Source of the DNA: Lepus europaeus
Taxonomy: Eukaryota > Chordata > Mammalia > Lagomorpha > Leporidae
DNA length: 64,000 nucleotides
Assembly: GCF_033115175.1 (NCBI RefSeq)
Contig: NC_084850.1
Location: 112,947,939 to 113,011,938 of the forward strand
Direction of reading: 5' to 3'
Shown here: piece after piece, positions 26,900-34,719 of the stretch
How positions within the stretch are numbered: the stretch's first letter is position 1
How the letters are laid out: every line of letters begins with the position of its first letter
Notes under the pieces: model-generated
What the model was told of the DNA's origin: nothing
What the model saw: the letters and a program-made list of their open reading frames with translations, nothing else
The model's database searches: none
Position numbers and translations under genes: made by a program

Positions 26900-27110
26900 A
26901 AGTTTGACGAACGAGCAGTGCCTGTCTTAGGAATCGACCCGAAACCCTAACACCTCTTACCCGTCGCTGGATATCCTTGCCAGTCCCCAAGGACTCCTGT
27001 CTTAGGCGGGTGTGGGTACGGGAAGGTGCCCGTCATTGGCTTACTGCTCATTTTATTGATAGGCCTGGGGCCCTTCCTGGGCTCCCGACTGGACAGCAAT
27101 GAACGGGGGA
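26900..27110 (-). promoter_or_regulatory. Constitutive transport element-like RNA (CTE)
   Basis: The segment lies between the env stop and the polypurine tract. The coding strand holds two copies of CCTAAGACAGG (26996-27006 and 26921-26931), plus CCAATGACGGG and GACGGGTAAGAGG near the first and between the two. In simian type D viruses a paired-loop element with these motifs in this position binds the export factor NXF1 (TAP) and exports unspliced RNA. Position, duplication and motif identity support the same role. The fold itself was not computed, and the outer limits are approximate. Confidence 0.78.
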
Positions 27111-27151
27111 AGGTTAGCTGTTGAAAGGACCGTGACCTTATTGGCTATACT

Positions 27152-28897
27152 TTATTGGCCGGAGAGGGGATGATAAGTTTCCATGGGATCTTGCATGGCT
27201 AGACTCTGGTAATGTATTTGAATTGGCCTGGCTGCCAAATTGTCTACTTGTTGTTTGATGAAGGCCACGAGTCTATTGAAGAGACAAGGACCTACAGATA
27301 GTATAATAAGTATTCCAGCAAAGGGGCCTAGAAGTGGCAACAAATAGGGAAGCAGTCCATTCCATCCAGTCCAGAAGGGGTTTTCAGCCAGGGCACGTCG
27401 ACGACGTTCCAGGTCTTCTTGAAGTGTTTTGATTTTATCACGAACAATGCCGGACTTGTTGGCGTAGAAGCAGCATGTTTCCTGTAAAGCCAAACAAATA
27501 CCTCCCTGTTCGGCAGTAAGCAAGTCTAAGCCTCTACGGTTTTGGAGAACGACTTCCGCTAGGGAGTCAATTTGATCCTGAAGGTCCTGAATGGTGGTGG
27601 ATAGGGTTTGTACATCATTAATAAGCTGTTGGGACAATTGTCTATATTTGTGGACCGCAATTCCTAGTCCTGTTGAACCTGTAACCATCGCTGAGGAGAT
27701 TCCCAATGTAGCTATTAAAGGAATAAATTGAACAGCTCGTTTCGGTCGCCCCGCAATATAATCAAAGGAGGGGATGGGAACAGGGGTATCTCCCGAAATG
27801 ATTTCAATATTGGGGAAAAGCGTAGCATGTGCGCAATTACCGCTCCAATTTGCTGGTAGGACAGTATAGGCTAAATTATCCTTGCATACAAATACGGTGG
27901 AATTGGGGGCGTAAAGAGGGAAATCTATTGTTTCATTATCTGTACAAAAGGGAGCGAGGCCTACATCAATATTAAAGGAATTATTAAGGGGAGGTTTATA
28001 AAGGCAAGTGATGTTTTCAGCTGGGTAAGGAAGAACAGGAAAGGGATGTGTAGGCTGAGCGTTAGAGGAATCATTAAACATAGAGGTACTATTAAGCGGT
28101 AAAAATACGGCAAGAGGAAGGGGGGGTCCCTGGCGCAGACAGAGCCAACAGCTGTTTGCAAGGGAGGGGTTAGAGATATTAAGTAATTTATGGGACTCGG
28201 TGAGGATATCGGCGGTGTTGGCATCTAAGCCTTCCATTCCTCGAGATCGGATGTTAGCCAGAGGGTGGTATTGGAGAGAAGGATAAAGGCTTTCGAATGC
28301 GGTTTCGAGCATCTTTTGTGTTTTTAACCTGGTAAGTGTGTCCTGAGGGCCACCACCATCAGACACTCCCACAGGGGCTGCAGGGTACCAGCAGGCCACT
28401 TGTCCCTTAGGGGGGCAGGGAGGAGAGCTGAGGCGTGAAGACGATAAGTCTCCTCCAAATATTCCCCCATGATCTCCTGTTATAGTGGCAAACAATAAAT
28501 GTTTACTCCCCTCATTACAGGTTTGATACTGAGTATAACAGGAGGAGTGCACAGAGTAGTGGATAGTACTATTGCATTCTGATGGGCATTGATCCTCAGG
28601 GCGGGAAGAGTCTAGTTTAGGTTTGAGAGTACACTGCCATTTGGAATCTGTGGCAGCCCGATATGCAGTTTTATCTCCACAGTCATGTGTAAAATGAGGC
28701 TTACGATTGAGGACTCGGGATCCATAGGAGGTTGATGTTTGTGGGAGTAATACTGTTATGCCCCCCGAGCAGGTACAAGGGTTATGCTGTTGAAGGAGTT
28801 TTTGAATGGCCTGAGGGTTGTCAAACCCTGCAAAGACTGGTGGAGCCCAATGGATGGTGTAGATTGCCATTATCAGGAGAGCAAGGAAGAGGGACAT
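27152..28897 (-). CDS. env: Env glycoprotein, gamma/type D class, intact, 581 aa
   Basis: Surface glycoprotein precursor that would mediate receptor binding and membrane fusion. It starts at ATG 28897. A signal peptide covers about residues 1-23. The surface subunit carries SDGGGPQD at 179-186, matching the core receptor-interaction motif of the interference group that uses the ASCT2 (SLC1A5) transporter, and CWLC (250-253), the disulphide-exchange motif of gamma-type envelopes. RPKR (384-387) is a furin site followed by a hydrophobic fusion peptide. A heptad region leads into an immunosuppressive-type segment beginning LQNRRGLDLL (451 onward) and C468-X6-C475-C476. The membrane span is near 513-540. 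The tail has YQSL, a tyrosine sorting motif. About ten N-glycosylation sequons are visible. Length is close to that of simian type D envelopes. Rabbit syncytin-Ory1 is an env of related type, but this locus is not shown to be it. Confidence 0.94.
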   Translation of the reverse strand: MSLFLALLIMAIYTIHWAPPVFAGFDNPQAIQKLLQQHNPCTCSGGITVLLPQTSTSYGSRVLNRKPHFTHDCGDKTAYRAATDSKWQCTLKPKLDSSRPEDQCPSECNSTIHYSVHSSCYTQYQTCNEGSKHLLFATITGDHGGIFGGDLSSSRLSSPPCPPKGQVACWYPAAPVGVSDGGGPQDTLTRLKTQKMLETAFESLYPSLQYHPLANIRSRGMEGLDANTADILTESHKLLNISNPSLANSCWLCLRQGPPLPLAVFLPLNSTSMFNDSSNAQPTHPFPVLPYPAENITCLYKPPLNNSFNIDVGLAPFCTDNETIDFPLYAPNSTVFVCKDNLAYTVLPANWSGNCAHATLFPNIEIISGDTPVPIPSFDYIAGRPKRAVQFIPLIATLGISSAMVTGSTGLGIAVHKYRQLSQQLINDVQTLSTTIQDLQDQIDSLAEVVLQNRRGLDLLTAEQGGICLALQETCCFYANKSGIVRDKIKTLQEDLERRRRALAENPFWTGWNGLLPYLLPLLGPFAGILIILSVGPCLFNRLVAFIKQQVDNLAARPIQIHYQSLAMQDPMETYHPLSGQ

Positions 28898-28901
28898 TTT
28901 G

Positions 28902-29093
28902 TTAGGGCCCTTCAGAGGGGTTAATCAGTGAGCCCTCAGGAAATGTGGTAGGGGAAGAGCGAATAGAGAGAAGATAAGATACACAAATAGCAACAATGGC
29001 AACAATACCGACAATAACAAGGAGTCCTGTAATGAGTCCCAGTAGAGTCCAGCCGGGTCTTTTTATTCCTGTAAACACAAGGGGAAAATATCC
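28902..29093 (-). other. 63-codon hydrophobic open frame between pol and env
   Basis: An open frame lies between TGA 29096-29094 and TAA 28904-28902, four bases before the env ATG. It is in the -1 frame relative to pol and out of frame with env. It has no ATG. Its middle encodes about 25 mostly Leu/Ile/Val/Gly/Ala residues (starting near WTLLGLITGLL), which would form a transmembrane helix, followed by a short polar tail. It covers nearly all of the pol-env gap and the first exon bases after the splice acceptor. It could be a non-AUG or frameshift product, a relic of an ancestral envelope region, or chance. I do not assign a function. Confidence 0.4.
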
Positions 29094-31717
29094 TCAGGGC
29101 CAGATGTAGGCTCTGGTGTAGGGTTAATATTAGAAGAGTTTGACGAATTAACTTGTTTAACTAATCTTTCAGGCAGCCATCTGGGTGCCGATTGCTTTTG
29201 ATCCAGGATGCAGGCTGAGCCGCGGCCCCAGATAAGTACTGGATCTGGGCCATGCCAGCTGTTGGTGAGGGGGTCTCGCCACATCACCATAGGTGGAGCC
29301 GTATTAGGGGAAGGGTGCCAGTGACGGTCAGCAGCGGAATGACCATTATTATCCAAAGTTAAAAAATTTGTCACAAAAAGCGCATGATTTAAGCGATCGC
29401 GGGGAGAGGTAAAAGAGAAGGAAGTGGCTTTAAGCCGAGTGAGCCAAGTTTTTAATGTTTGGTGGGCTCTCTCAACTATTCCTTGTCCCTGTGGGTTATA
29501 GGGAATGCCTGTAGCATGGCTAACATGGAGCGCTTCACAGAATTGTTTAAACTTAGTGCTGACATAAGCAGGACCATTGTCTGTTTTAATTTTAGCAGGT
29601 TTTCCCAGGACAGAAAGGGCAGTGACAAAGTGTGAGATGACATCCCTAGCAGCTTCTCCTGAATGGGGGGAAGCAAAGATAAAACCACTATACGTGTCTA
29701 TAGACACATGGAGATACTTTAATTTGCCAAATTCTGGGAAATGCGTGACATCCATTTGCCACAACTGATTAGGGAGAAGACCACGCGGATTGACTCCTAA
29801 ATGCGGTACAGGGAGGCTTGTGATGCATGTGGGACATTGTTTTACTATTTCACGAGCCTGATCTCGTGAAATCTTACAAAGTAAACGGAGGGATTGAGCA
29901 TTTAGGTGATGTAACTTATGTAATTTTTGAGCTTCTTGTACTGATCCCATAATTATGGGGAAGGCAAGCCTCGTAGCTGCATCTGCCTGGGCGTTACCTT
30001 CTGATAGTGGCCCTGGTAGGTTTGTGTGTGCCCTGATATGTCCCAAGTAGAAAGGCTGTTGTCTCTTGTGAATTAACTTTTGAATTTGTGCAAATAAGGG
30101 CGTAGCGTTAGAAGTTGTCTTAAGAAAAGGGGAAGTTTCGAGTAACGGGATAGATTGAGCCACATATGCACTATCAGTAAAGATATTTACAGGCTGATCG
30201 AAAAATTGTGTAAAGACTTGAAGTACGGCATACAGTTCAACCAACTGAGTTGACTGATAAGATGTTTTAAATACATGAGAACGGTTATTTGCCACGAAGG
30301 CGGCCATCCCATTGGAAGATCCATCTGTAAACACCGTGACAGCCTTTGGAATGGGGTTACTTTTTGTAATTTTTGGGAAAATGAAGGAATAGGACTGGGC
30401 AAACTGTAGTACCGGGTCATCAGGGAGGTGATTGTCAAGAATCCCCATAAAGCCTGACATGGCTATTCCCCAGTCGTCAGATGTTTGAAGAAGGAACTGG
30501 GTCTGTTCTTGAGTATATGGCACTATTATTATATCGGGATCCTTTCCAAAATACTGGCGGGAAAGGGAGCGAGCCTTAATGATTAATGAAGTGGTTTGGG
30601 AAGAGTATACAGAAATTACCTTAGACGAGGAGGTGGGGAGATGGACCCAGAAAAGAGGTTGACCCTTTTTACCAGGTGTGAGGGCCTTTTGCCAAAACAC
30701 TCCAGTGGGCGTGTGTGGCGTGGCTAAGACAATAAAAGTTAAAGGGAGGGTATACGAAATTTGAGAGACAAATTGTTGGCTGATGGCTTGTGTTACTTGG
30801 TTTAACGCCTCTCTCGCAGCCGGGGTGAGTTCACGGGGGGAAGAGGGATCTGAGTTTCCTCGAAGGATGTCGTAAAGGGGCAAGAGAGTGTTGTTAGGGA
30901 CCTTTATATAGGGCCTGAGCCACTGAATATCTCCTAAAAGTTTTTGAAAGTCGTTAAGGGTATGGAGGCAGTCTAAGCGAAACTGGATGCGAGGCACGAA
31001 AACCTCGTTTTGTTGTAATTTTAAGCCTAAATAGGTAAAGGGGTCTTGTAACTGAACCTTATCAGGGGCAATTTGTAAACCAAGGGCGAGAAGGGTTTTA
31101 GTAAGGTCCGTGAAGCAACGAAGTAGGTTTGATTTATTTTGGGCTGCCAATAGAATATCATCCATATAATGTAAAATATAAAGATGTGGCCAGCGTAAAC
31201 GAATTGGGTCTACTGCTTGTGCCACAAATTTTTGACAAAGGGTGGGGCTATTGGCCATTCCTTGGGGTAAGACCTTCCATTGAAATCTTTGCATTGGTCC
31301 CTGGAAGTTAACACGGGGAAGGCTAAAGGCGAAGAAAGGACGGTCATCAGGGTGTAAAGGAATAGTAAAAAAGCAATCCTTAAGATCTATAATTATTTTA
31401 AAATAACCATTTGGAATGGCTACAGGGGTGGGGATGCCAGGTTGGAGGGCACCCATGGGTGCCATGACCTTATTAACGGCACGCAAGTCCTGTAAAAGGC
31501 GCCATTTGCCAGATTTTTTCTTTATGACAAAAATGGGTGTATTCCAGGGAGAATTAGAAGGCTCTAAGTGTCCAGCCTCGAGCTGCTCCTGTACAAGCGC
31601 TGTAGCGGCATTTAGTTTTTCTTGAGTAAGCGGCCACTGGTCCACCCAAACAGGAGTTTGAGTATTCCATGTGATTTTATCTGCATGGGGTACAGGAAGG
31701 CCAGTGGCCGTTGCTAA
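29063..31717 (-). CDS. pol: Pol: reverse transcriptase/RNase H/integrase, intact
   Basis: Expressed as Gag-Pro-Pol by a second -1 frameshift (884 codons after the slip). Residue numbers here count from the GTG at 31645. RT has the first catalytic Asp in IIDLKD (D87) and YMDD at 160-163. RNase H shows the D-E-D-D set: D441 (TDGSS), E470, D491 (TDSAY) and D555. Integrase has an HHCC zinc site (H576, H580, C604, C607) and the DD35E triad D632, D689 and E725 (IVERAH). A C-terminal GPDPVLIWGRG segment resembles the betaretroviral integrase tail. Together these would copy genomic RNA and insert the DNA into chromosomes. No stop or frameshift. The frame ends with TAA 29065-29063, just past a splice acceptor. 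Confidence 0.95.
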   Translation of the reverse strand, partial: LATATGLPVPHADKITWNTQTPVWVDQWPLTQEKLNAATALVQEQLEAGHLEPSNSPWNTPIFVIKKKSGKWRLLQDLRAVNKVMAPMGALQPGIPTPVAIPNGYFKIIIDLKDCFFTIPLHPDDRPFFAFSLPRVNFQGPMQRFQWKVLPQGMANSPTLCQKFVAQAVDPIRLRWPHLYILHYMDDILLAAQNKSNLLRCFTDLTKTLLALGLQIAPDKVQLQDPFTYLGLKLQQNEVFVPRIQFRLDCLHTLNDFQKLLGDIQWLRPYIKVPNNTLLPLYDILRGNSDPSSPRELTPAAREALNQVTQAISQQFVSQISYTLPLTFIVLATPHTPTGVFWQKALTPGKKGQPLFWVHLPTSSSKVISVYSSQTTSLIIKARSLSRQYFGKDPDIIIVPYTQEQTQFLLQTSDDWGIAMSGFMGILDNHLPDDPVLQFAQSYSFIFPKITKSNPIPKAVTVFTDGSSNGMAAFVANNRSHVFKTSYQSTQLVELYAVLQVFTQFFDQPVNIFTDSAYVAQSIPLLETSPFLKTTSNATPLFAQIQKLIHKRQQPFYLGHIRAHTNLPGPLSEGNAQADAATRLAFPIIMGSVQEAQKLHKLHHLNAQSLRLLCKISRDQAREIVKQCPTCITSLPVPHLGVNPRGLLPNQLWQMDVTHFPEFGKLKYLHVSIDTYSGFIFASPHSGEAARDVISHFVTALSVLGKPAKIKTDNGPAYVSTKFKQFCEALHVSHATGIPYNPQGQGIVERAHQTLKTWLTRLKATSFSFTSPRDRLNHALFVTNFLTLDNNGHSAADRHWHPSPNTAPPMVMWRDPLTNSWHGPDPVLIWGRGSACILDQKQSAPRWLPERLVKQVNSSNSSNINPTPEPTSGPEDIFPLCLQE
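29068..29090 (-). promoter_or_regulatory. Splice acceptor for env mRNA
   Basis: The coding strand reads TATTTTCCCCTTGTGTTTACAG|GA, a pyrimidine tract followed by CAG with AG at 29070-29069. With the leader donor it would make a single-spliced env transcript whose first ATG is the env start about 170 nt downstream. Confidence 0.7.
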
Positions 31718-32670
31718 AAATCCGAATATCCGAGCCCGTGTTTATCTGTTTTAGAGGGAGTTGTAATGGGTTGAGTTATGCCCTGTCTTGTTTTTCCAAG
31801 TCCCGTGCCAGGCACATAATCCATGCGCAGCATTTGTTGTGTGACCACGTTACTAGGGCTGCACAGGATAACTTCCATTTGGGAGAGAATGTCACGTCCC
31901 CACAGATTAACAGGAAGGCCTGGTAATACAAAAGGAGTTACAGTGCCCTGATTGCCTTCACTATCCTTCCAGTGTAATACCTTTGAGCTGACTTGGGGGT
32001 TATTAGATTGGCCTATACCTTGTAAGTCAGTAAAAGATGCGGTCAGCGGCCAGTGGGTGGGCCAATGATCTTGAGATATGACCGTGGCATCCGCCCCCGT
32101 ATCTAGAATGCCCTTAAAATCCTTTCCTTCAATAGTAAGGGTTAGTGTAGGTCTATTTTTTGTGATTGGCTGGACCCAATAGGCATCCGAGGAGCCCAAA
32201 GGGGTAATGCCTCGGGGCCTGGAGGAAATTGAGGATGTATTTTTAGTAATTAAAGGCATAAGAATTAGTTGTGCTAGGCGGGTGCCCTGTGGAACGGCAG
32301 CCACTCCGTTAATAGCGGCTGCTAGAATCTTTATTTGTCCGGTAAAATCACCGTCAATAATGCCAGGAAAAACTTGAATGCCCTTAAGGGTGGCTGATGC
32401 TCTACCAAGAATAAGAGCACAGGTACCCGAAGGCAGAGGGCCCCACACCCCTGTAGGGATAATTTGTGGGCCCTGGGTGGAATCTAATATTGTATCGGAG
32501 GCGGCACAGAGGTCCAGTCCTGCGCTACCTGGGGTTGCTCGTTGGAGGGAAGTAATTGTTGAGGCATTTGAGGAACTTGTTGTTGGGCTTGGGCCTGAGG
32601 AGGGACAAACCGTATCGCCCCAGGGTTTGTCCTTGGATAATTTGGGGCCAGGGGCTGGCCCCTCTGGGAG
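31714..32670 (-). CDS. pro: Pro: dUTPase-protease-G-patch, intact (-1 frame)
   Basis: Made as a Gag-Pro fusion by -1 frameshifting, so it has no start of its own; coordinates run from the slip site to TAG 31716-31714. The N-terminal part is a dUTPase-like domain (GLDL near its start, then GIIDGDFTG and a PQGTRLAQL segment). It would hydrolyse dUTP and is typical of betaretroviral pro frames. Next is an aspartic protease with the active-site triad in ILDTGADATVIS and a LWGRDIL flap/C-terminal element. It would act as a dimer to mature the Gag-Pro-Pol precursors. The C-terminus is a glycine-rich G-patch (PGTGLGK ... GLGY), also a betaretroviral hallmark. No internal stop. The last codons overlap the pro-pol slip site. 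Confidence 0.93.
   Translation of the reverse strand, partial: LPEGPAPGPKLSKDKPWGDTVCPSSGPSPTTSSSNASTITSLQRATPGSAGLDLCAASDTILDSTQGPQIIPTGVWGPLPSGTCALILGRASATLKGIQVFPGIIDGDFTGQIKILAAAINGVAAVPQGTRLAQLILMPLITKNTSSISSRPRGITPLGSSDAYWVQPITKNRPTLTLTIEGKDFKGILDTGADATVISQDHWPTHWPLTASFTDLQGIGQSNNPQVSSKVLHWKDSEGNQGTVTPFVLPGLPVNLWGRDILSQMEVILCSPSNVVTQQMLRMDYVPGTGLGKTRQGITQPITTPSKTDKHGLGYSDF
31717..31723 (-). promoter_or_regulatory. pro-pol -1 frameshift site GGATTTT
   Basis: At the end of pro the frame reads G GAT TTT TAG. Slipping back one base gives GGA TTT TTA and enters the pol frame. The heptamer resembles the pro-pol site type GGATTTA known from mouse mammary tumour virus. The stop directly after the heptamer and the onset of the pol frame support the call. 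I did not define a downstream structure. Confidence 0.72.
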
Positions 32671-34529
32671 TTTCCCGGCAGCCTAGGAGGGAGGGGCTGG
32701 CCTGAAGAATTAGTCTTTGACCTACATTCATTTGCCCAGTGATAACCCCTATGGCATCGAGGGCACAGGGTGGAAGGAAGTGGCCTACCTGGAGGGGATG
32801 GGGTTATATTTTGTGCCATAGGCCTGGTTGATGAGGCAGTGGGACAATCACGGGCAAAATGTCCAGGCTGTTTACAAGCATAGCAAGTGGAGGTTTTTGC
32901 GGAGGGGTTGTGAGCCGATTTAAATGCAGCTCCGATAGCCAGACCCATAGCGTGGGCTGATCCCACGCCAGCGCAGAGCCTCACGAATTCTGAAAGGTCA
33001 TTTTTATGTTTATGAGGCCGAAGAACGTCCTTACAAACTGGATTGGCGTTTTCAAAGGCAAGGTGTGTAACGAACGCGCTTCCACTCTCTCCCGGGCCGA
33101 CGAGTCTCTCAGCTGCCATATTAAGGCGCGAAACGAAATCACTATAAGGCTCGTCGGGCCCTTGTTGAACTTTAGCTAAAGAGGCGGTGACCGCTCCTCT
33201 CTGAGGGAGTTTTCTCCATGCCCCCATGCCGGCAGTGCTAATTTGTGTTAGTAACCCAGTAGGGAATTGGGCTTGTAAATTATTGGAGTTATACGGGGGA
33301 TCTCCCAAAAGTTTTTTGAGGGTCCAATGTTTTGATGAGACTTTAGTAAGGTTTTGTTGAGCTAACTCTTTACAAATTTGAACATAATCAGCCCTCCACA
33401 GGACGTAATCACCCCCGCTGAGAGTGGCTCGGGCAAGAAAATCCCAATCATTAGGCGTGAACCAGCGGGTTTTTTGGTTTTCTAATAAGGCCTGAGTGTA
33501 CGGGGCGGTGGGGCCGTATTGGGTGCAAGCTGTTTTAAGTTTTTCAATAAATTTGAGACTAAGCCTTTTGTAAGATGACGGTTGTCCATCTCCCGGTCCC
33601 TGATGGGGGGCCTGATCCTCTCCCTCTGACCCCGGATCCTCACTGTCTTCCTCATGTTGGTGGGGTGAATTATCCTCATCCTCATCTTCCCCATCAGTGG
33701 TAGGGTCGGACTGGCCTTGGGCTTGTCTCCTGGTTACAGGGAAAGCCAGAAGGGGTTGGGTTTTGGGCTTGGTGTTATTTTGCTTAGATCGTGGAAGGGG
33801 TCGTTCCAAGGCGAGATGGCGGAGCTCATCATCGAGGGTTCTTAGTTCTTTAAGGAGCTGAATGTGCTCCCGCCTGGCTTGAAGTGACTGCCGCAGAGCC
33901 GACAAGTCAGGTATAGGTGGGTTAAGATCGTGGAAGGAGGGGGCGCAAACGGTAAGGGGTAGGTGAGGATTATATGGCGGGGGTTTAGGGGGATCTGGGG
34001 CACTATGGGCAGTCTCCTCTCTCTCTTCAAAGGCTGACCGGTCTCGAATAACAGGATATAATTGGCCCGTCTTGTTGGAGAGGGAAGGGGTGGGCTCCTC
34101 GATCACATCTGGGGGGTCATCTGGGGTGCCATTATCAGAAACAGGGGGCATATCTAGAATGACAGAAGGGCATCTAGAGGGGGGTTGGGAGCATCGCCGT
34201 AGCGTCTCCTCGCCTTCCCTCACCAGGGCGTCGACAGCTTTATCTGTATGCCGGGTTTTTATAATATCATTAATTAGATTCCAATATGAAAAGATGGTAA
34301 TAGGCACCTTGGCAGGGCCAAAAGTCTCATGGAAATCTTTTAGACAACTTCCAACTCTATTCCACTTAACCTCGTCGATTGTGCCTTCCTTGGGAAACCA
34401 GGGACACAGTCTTTCTATATGATCAAAAAACACTTTTAAATCTTTCTTTTTAACCCGAACTCCTCGTGTCTTGAGAGTATCTTTGAGGCTTTTAATGAAC
34501 ATTTCCCGTGACGATAATGCCTGCCCCAT
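32484..34529 (-). CDS. gag: Gag polyprotein of the provirus, intact, 681 aa
   Basis: Encodes the structural precursor (matrix, a phosphoprotein-like middle region, capsid, nucleocapsid). I place the start at ATG 34529-34527. It follows the splice donor closely and gives an N-terminal MGQ with a myristoylation glycine, as expected for a membrane-targeted matrix. A GTG nine bases upstream is in frame but not needed. A PPPY late-domain motif (about residues 184-187) is followed by an acidic stretch near 280-305. The capsid holds a major homology region (QG..EPY.DFV.RL, about 456-469). Two CX2CX4HX4C zinc knuckles lie at about 549-562 and 589-602. The frame ends at TAG 32486-32484, after the gag-pro slip site. 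No stop or frameshift interrupts it, and its length fits the betaretroviral range. Confidence 0.95.
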   Translation of the reverse strand: MGQALSSREMFIKSLKDTLKTRGVRVKKKDLKVFFDHIERLCPWFPKEGTIDEVKWNRVGSCLKDFHETFGPAKVPITIFSYWNLINDIIKTRHTDKAVDALVREGEETLRRCSQPPSRCPSVILDMPPVSDNGTPDDPPDVIEEPTPSLSNKTGQLYPVIRDRSAFEEREETAHSAPDPPKPPPYNPHLPLTVCAPSFHDLNPPIPDLSALRQSLQARREHIQLLKELRTLDDELRHLALERPLPRSKQNNTKPKTQPLLAFPVTRRQAQGQSDPTTDGEDEDEDNSPHQHEEDSEDPGSEGEDQAPHQGPGDGQPSSYKRLSLKFIEKLKTACTQYGPTAPYTQALLENQKTRWFTPNDWDFLARATLSGGDYVLWRADYVQICKELAQQNLTKVSSKHWTLKKLLGDPPYNSNNLQAQFPTGLLTQISTAGMGAWRKLPQRGAVTASLAKVQQGPDEPYSDFVSRLNMAAERLVGPGESGSAFVTHLAFENANPVCKDVLRPHKHKNDLSEFVRLCAGVGSAHAMGLAIGAAFKSAHNPSAKTSTCYACKQPGHFARDCPTASSTRPMAQNITPSPPGRPLPSTLCPRCHRGYHWANECRSKTNSSGQPLPPRLPGNSQRGQPLAPNYPRTNPGAIRFVPPQAQAQQQVPQMPQQLLPSNEQPQVAQDWTSVPPPIQY
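32617..32676 (-). promoter_or_regulatory. gag-pro -1 frameshift site with candidate pseudoknot
   Basis: The heptamer GGGAAAC (32676-32670) is read G GGA AAC in the gag frame, the canonical X XXY YYZ phase. The -1 frame has a stop just upstream (32685-32683) and is open for the whole pro frame downstream. After a 7-nt spacer, GGGGCCA (32662-32656) pairs with TGGCCCC (32650-32644). The loop CCCC (32654-32651) can pair with GGGG at 32621-32618, giving an H-type pseudoknot. The structure is my inference from complementarity. Confidence 0.88.
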
Positions 34530-34535
34530 GGCTGT

Positions 34536-34547
34536 CACTTACCTTGC
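34536..34547 (-). promoter_or_regulatory. Major splice donor in the provirus leader
   Basis: The coding strand reads GCAAG|GTAAGTG, a near-perfect donor with GT at 34542-34541, twelve bases before the gag ATG. I see no ATG between the primer site and this donor, so after splicing the env ATG would be the first start codon. Confidence 0.75.
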
Positions 34548-34699
34548 GCCGTCTTCGCTCCTCAGCGTCGACCGATGCTGATGATCTCGGGTGGGCAGTT
34601 CCGAGCTGGTCGCACAATCACTTGGATCCAAGTTTTCCTCCTGGAAGGCGGCGTTTCTCCAATCTTACAGGCACTTCGAGCCCCAAGGGCCACACTCGA

Positions 34700-34717
34700 G
34701 CCCCACGTTGGGCGCCA
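34700..34717 (-). promoter_or_regulatory. Primer-binding site, tRNA-Lys1,2 type
   Basis: On the coding strand TGGCGCCCAACGTGGGGC follows the 5' LTR after a 2-nt spacer (TC). Eighteen bases match the 3' end of tRNA-Lys1,2, the primer used by Mason-Pfizer-type and several other betaretroviruses. Confidence 0.93.
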
Positions 34718-34719
34718 GA

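Noticed and set aside
27152-28897. Calling this env syncytin-Ory1 itself
   Set aside because: It lies in a complete provirus with identical LTRs, whereas a long-conserved captured gene should sit in an older, decayed provirus. Only a family relationship is plausible.
29081-29087. T TTC CCC as a third frameshift site in pol
   Set aside because: It is in phase, but a CCC-type A-site run is not a usual eukaryotic slip sequence and no stem was evident. Kept only as a remote explanation for the hydrophobic frame.
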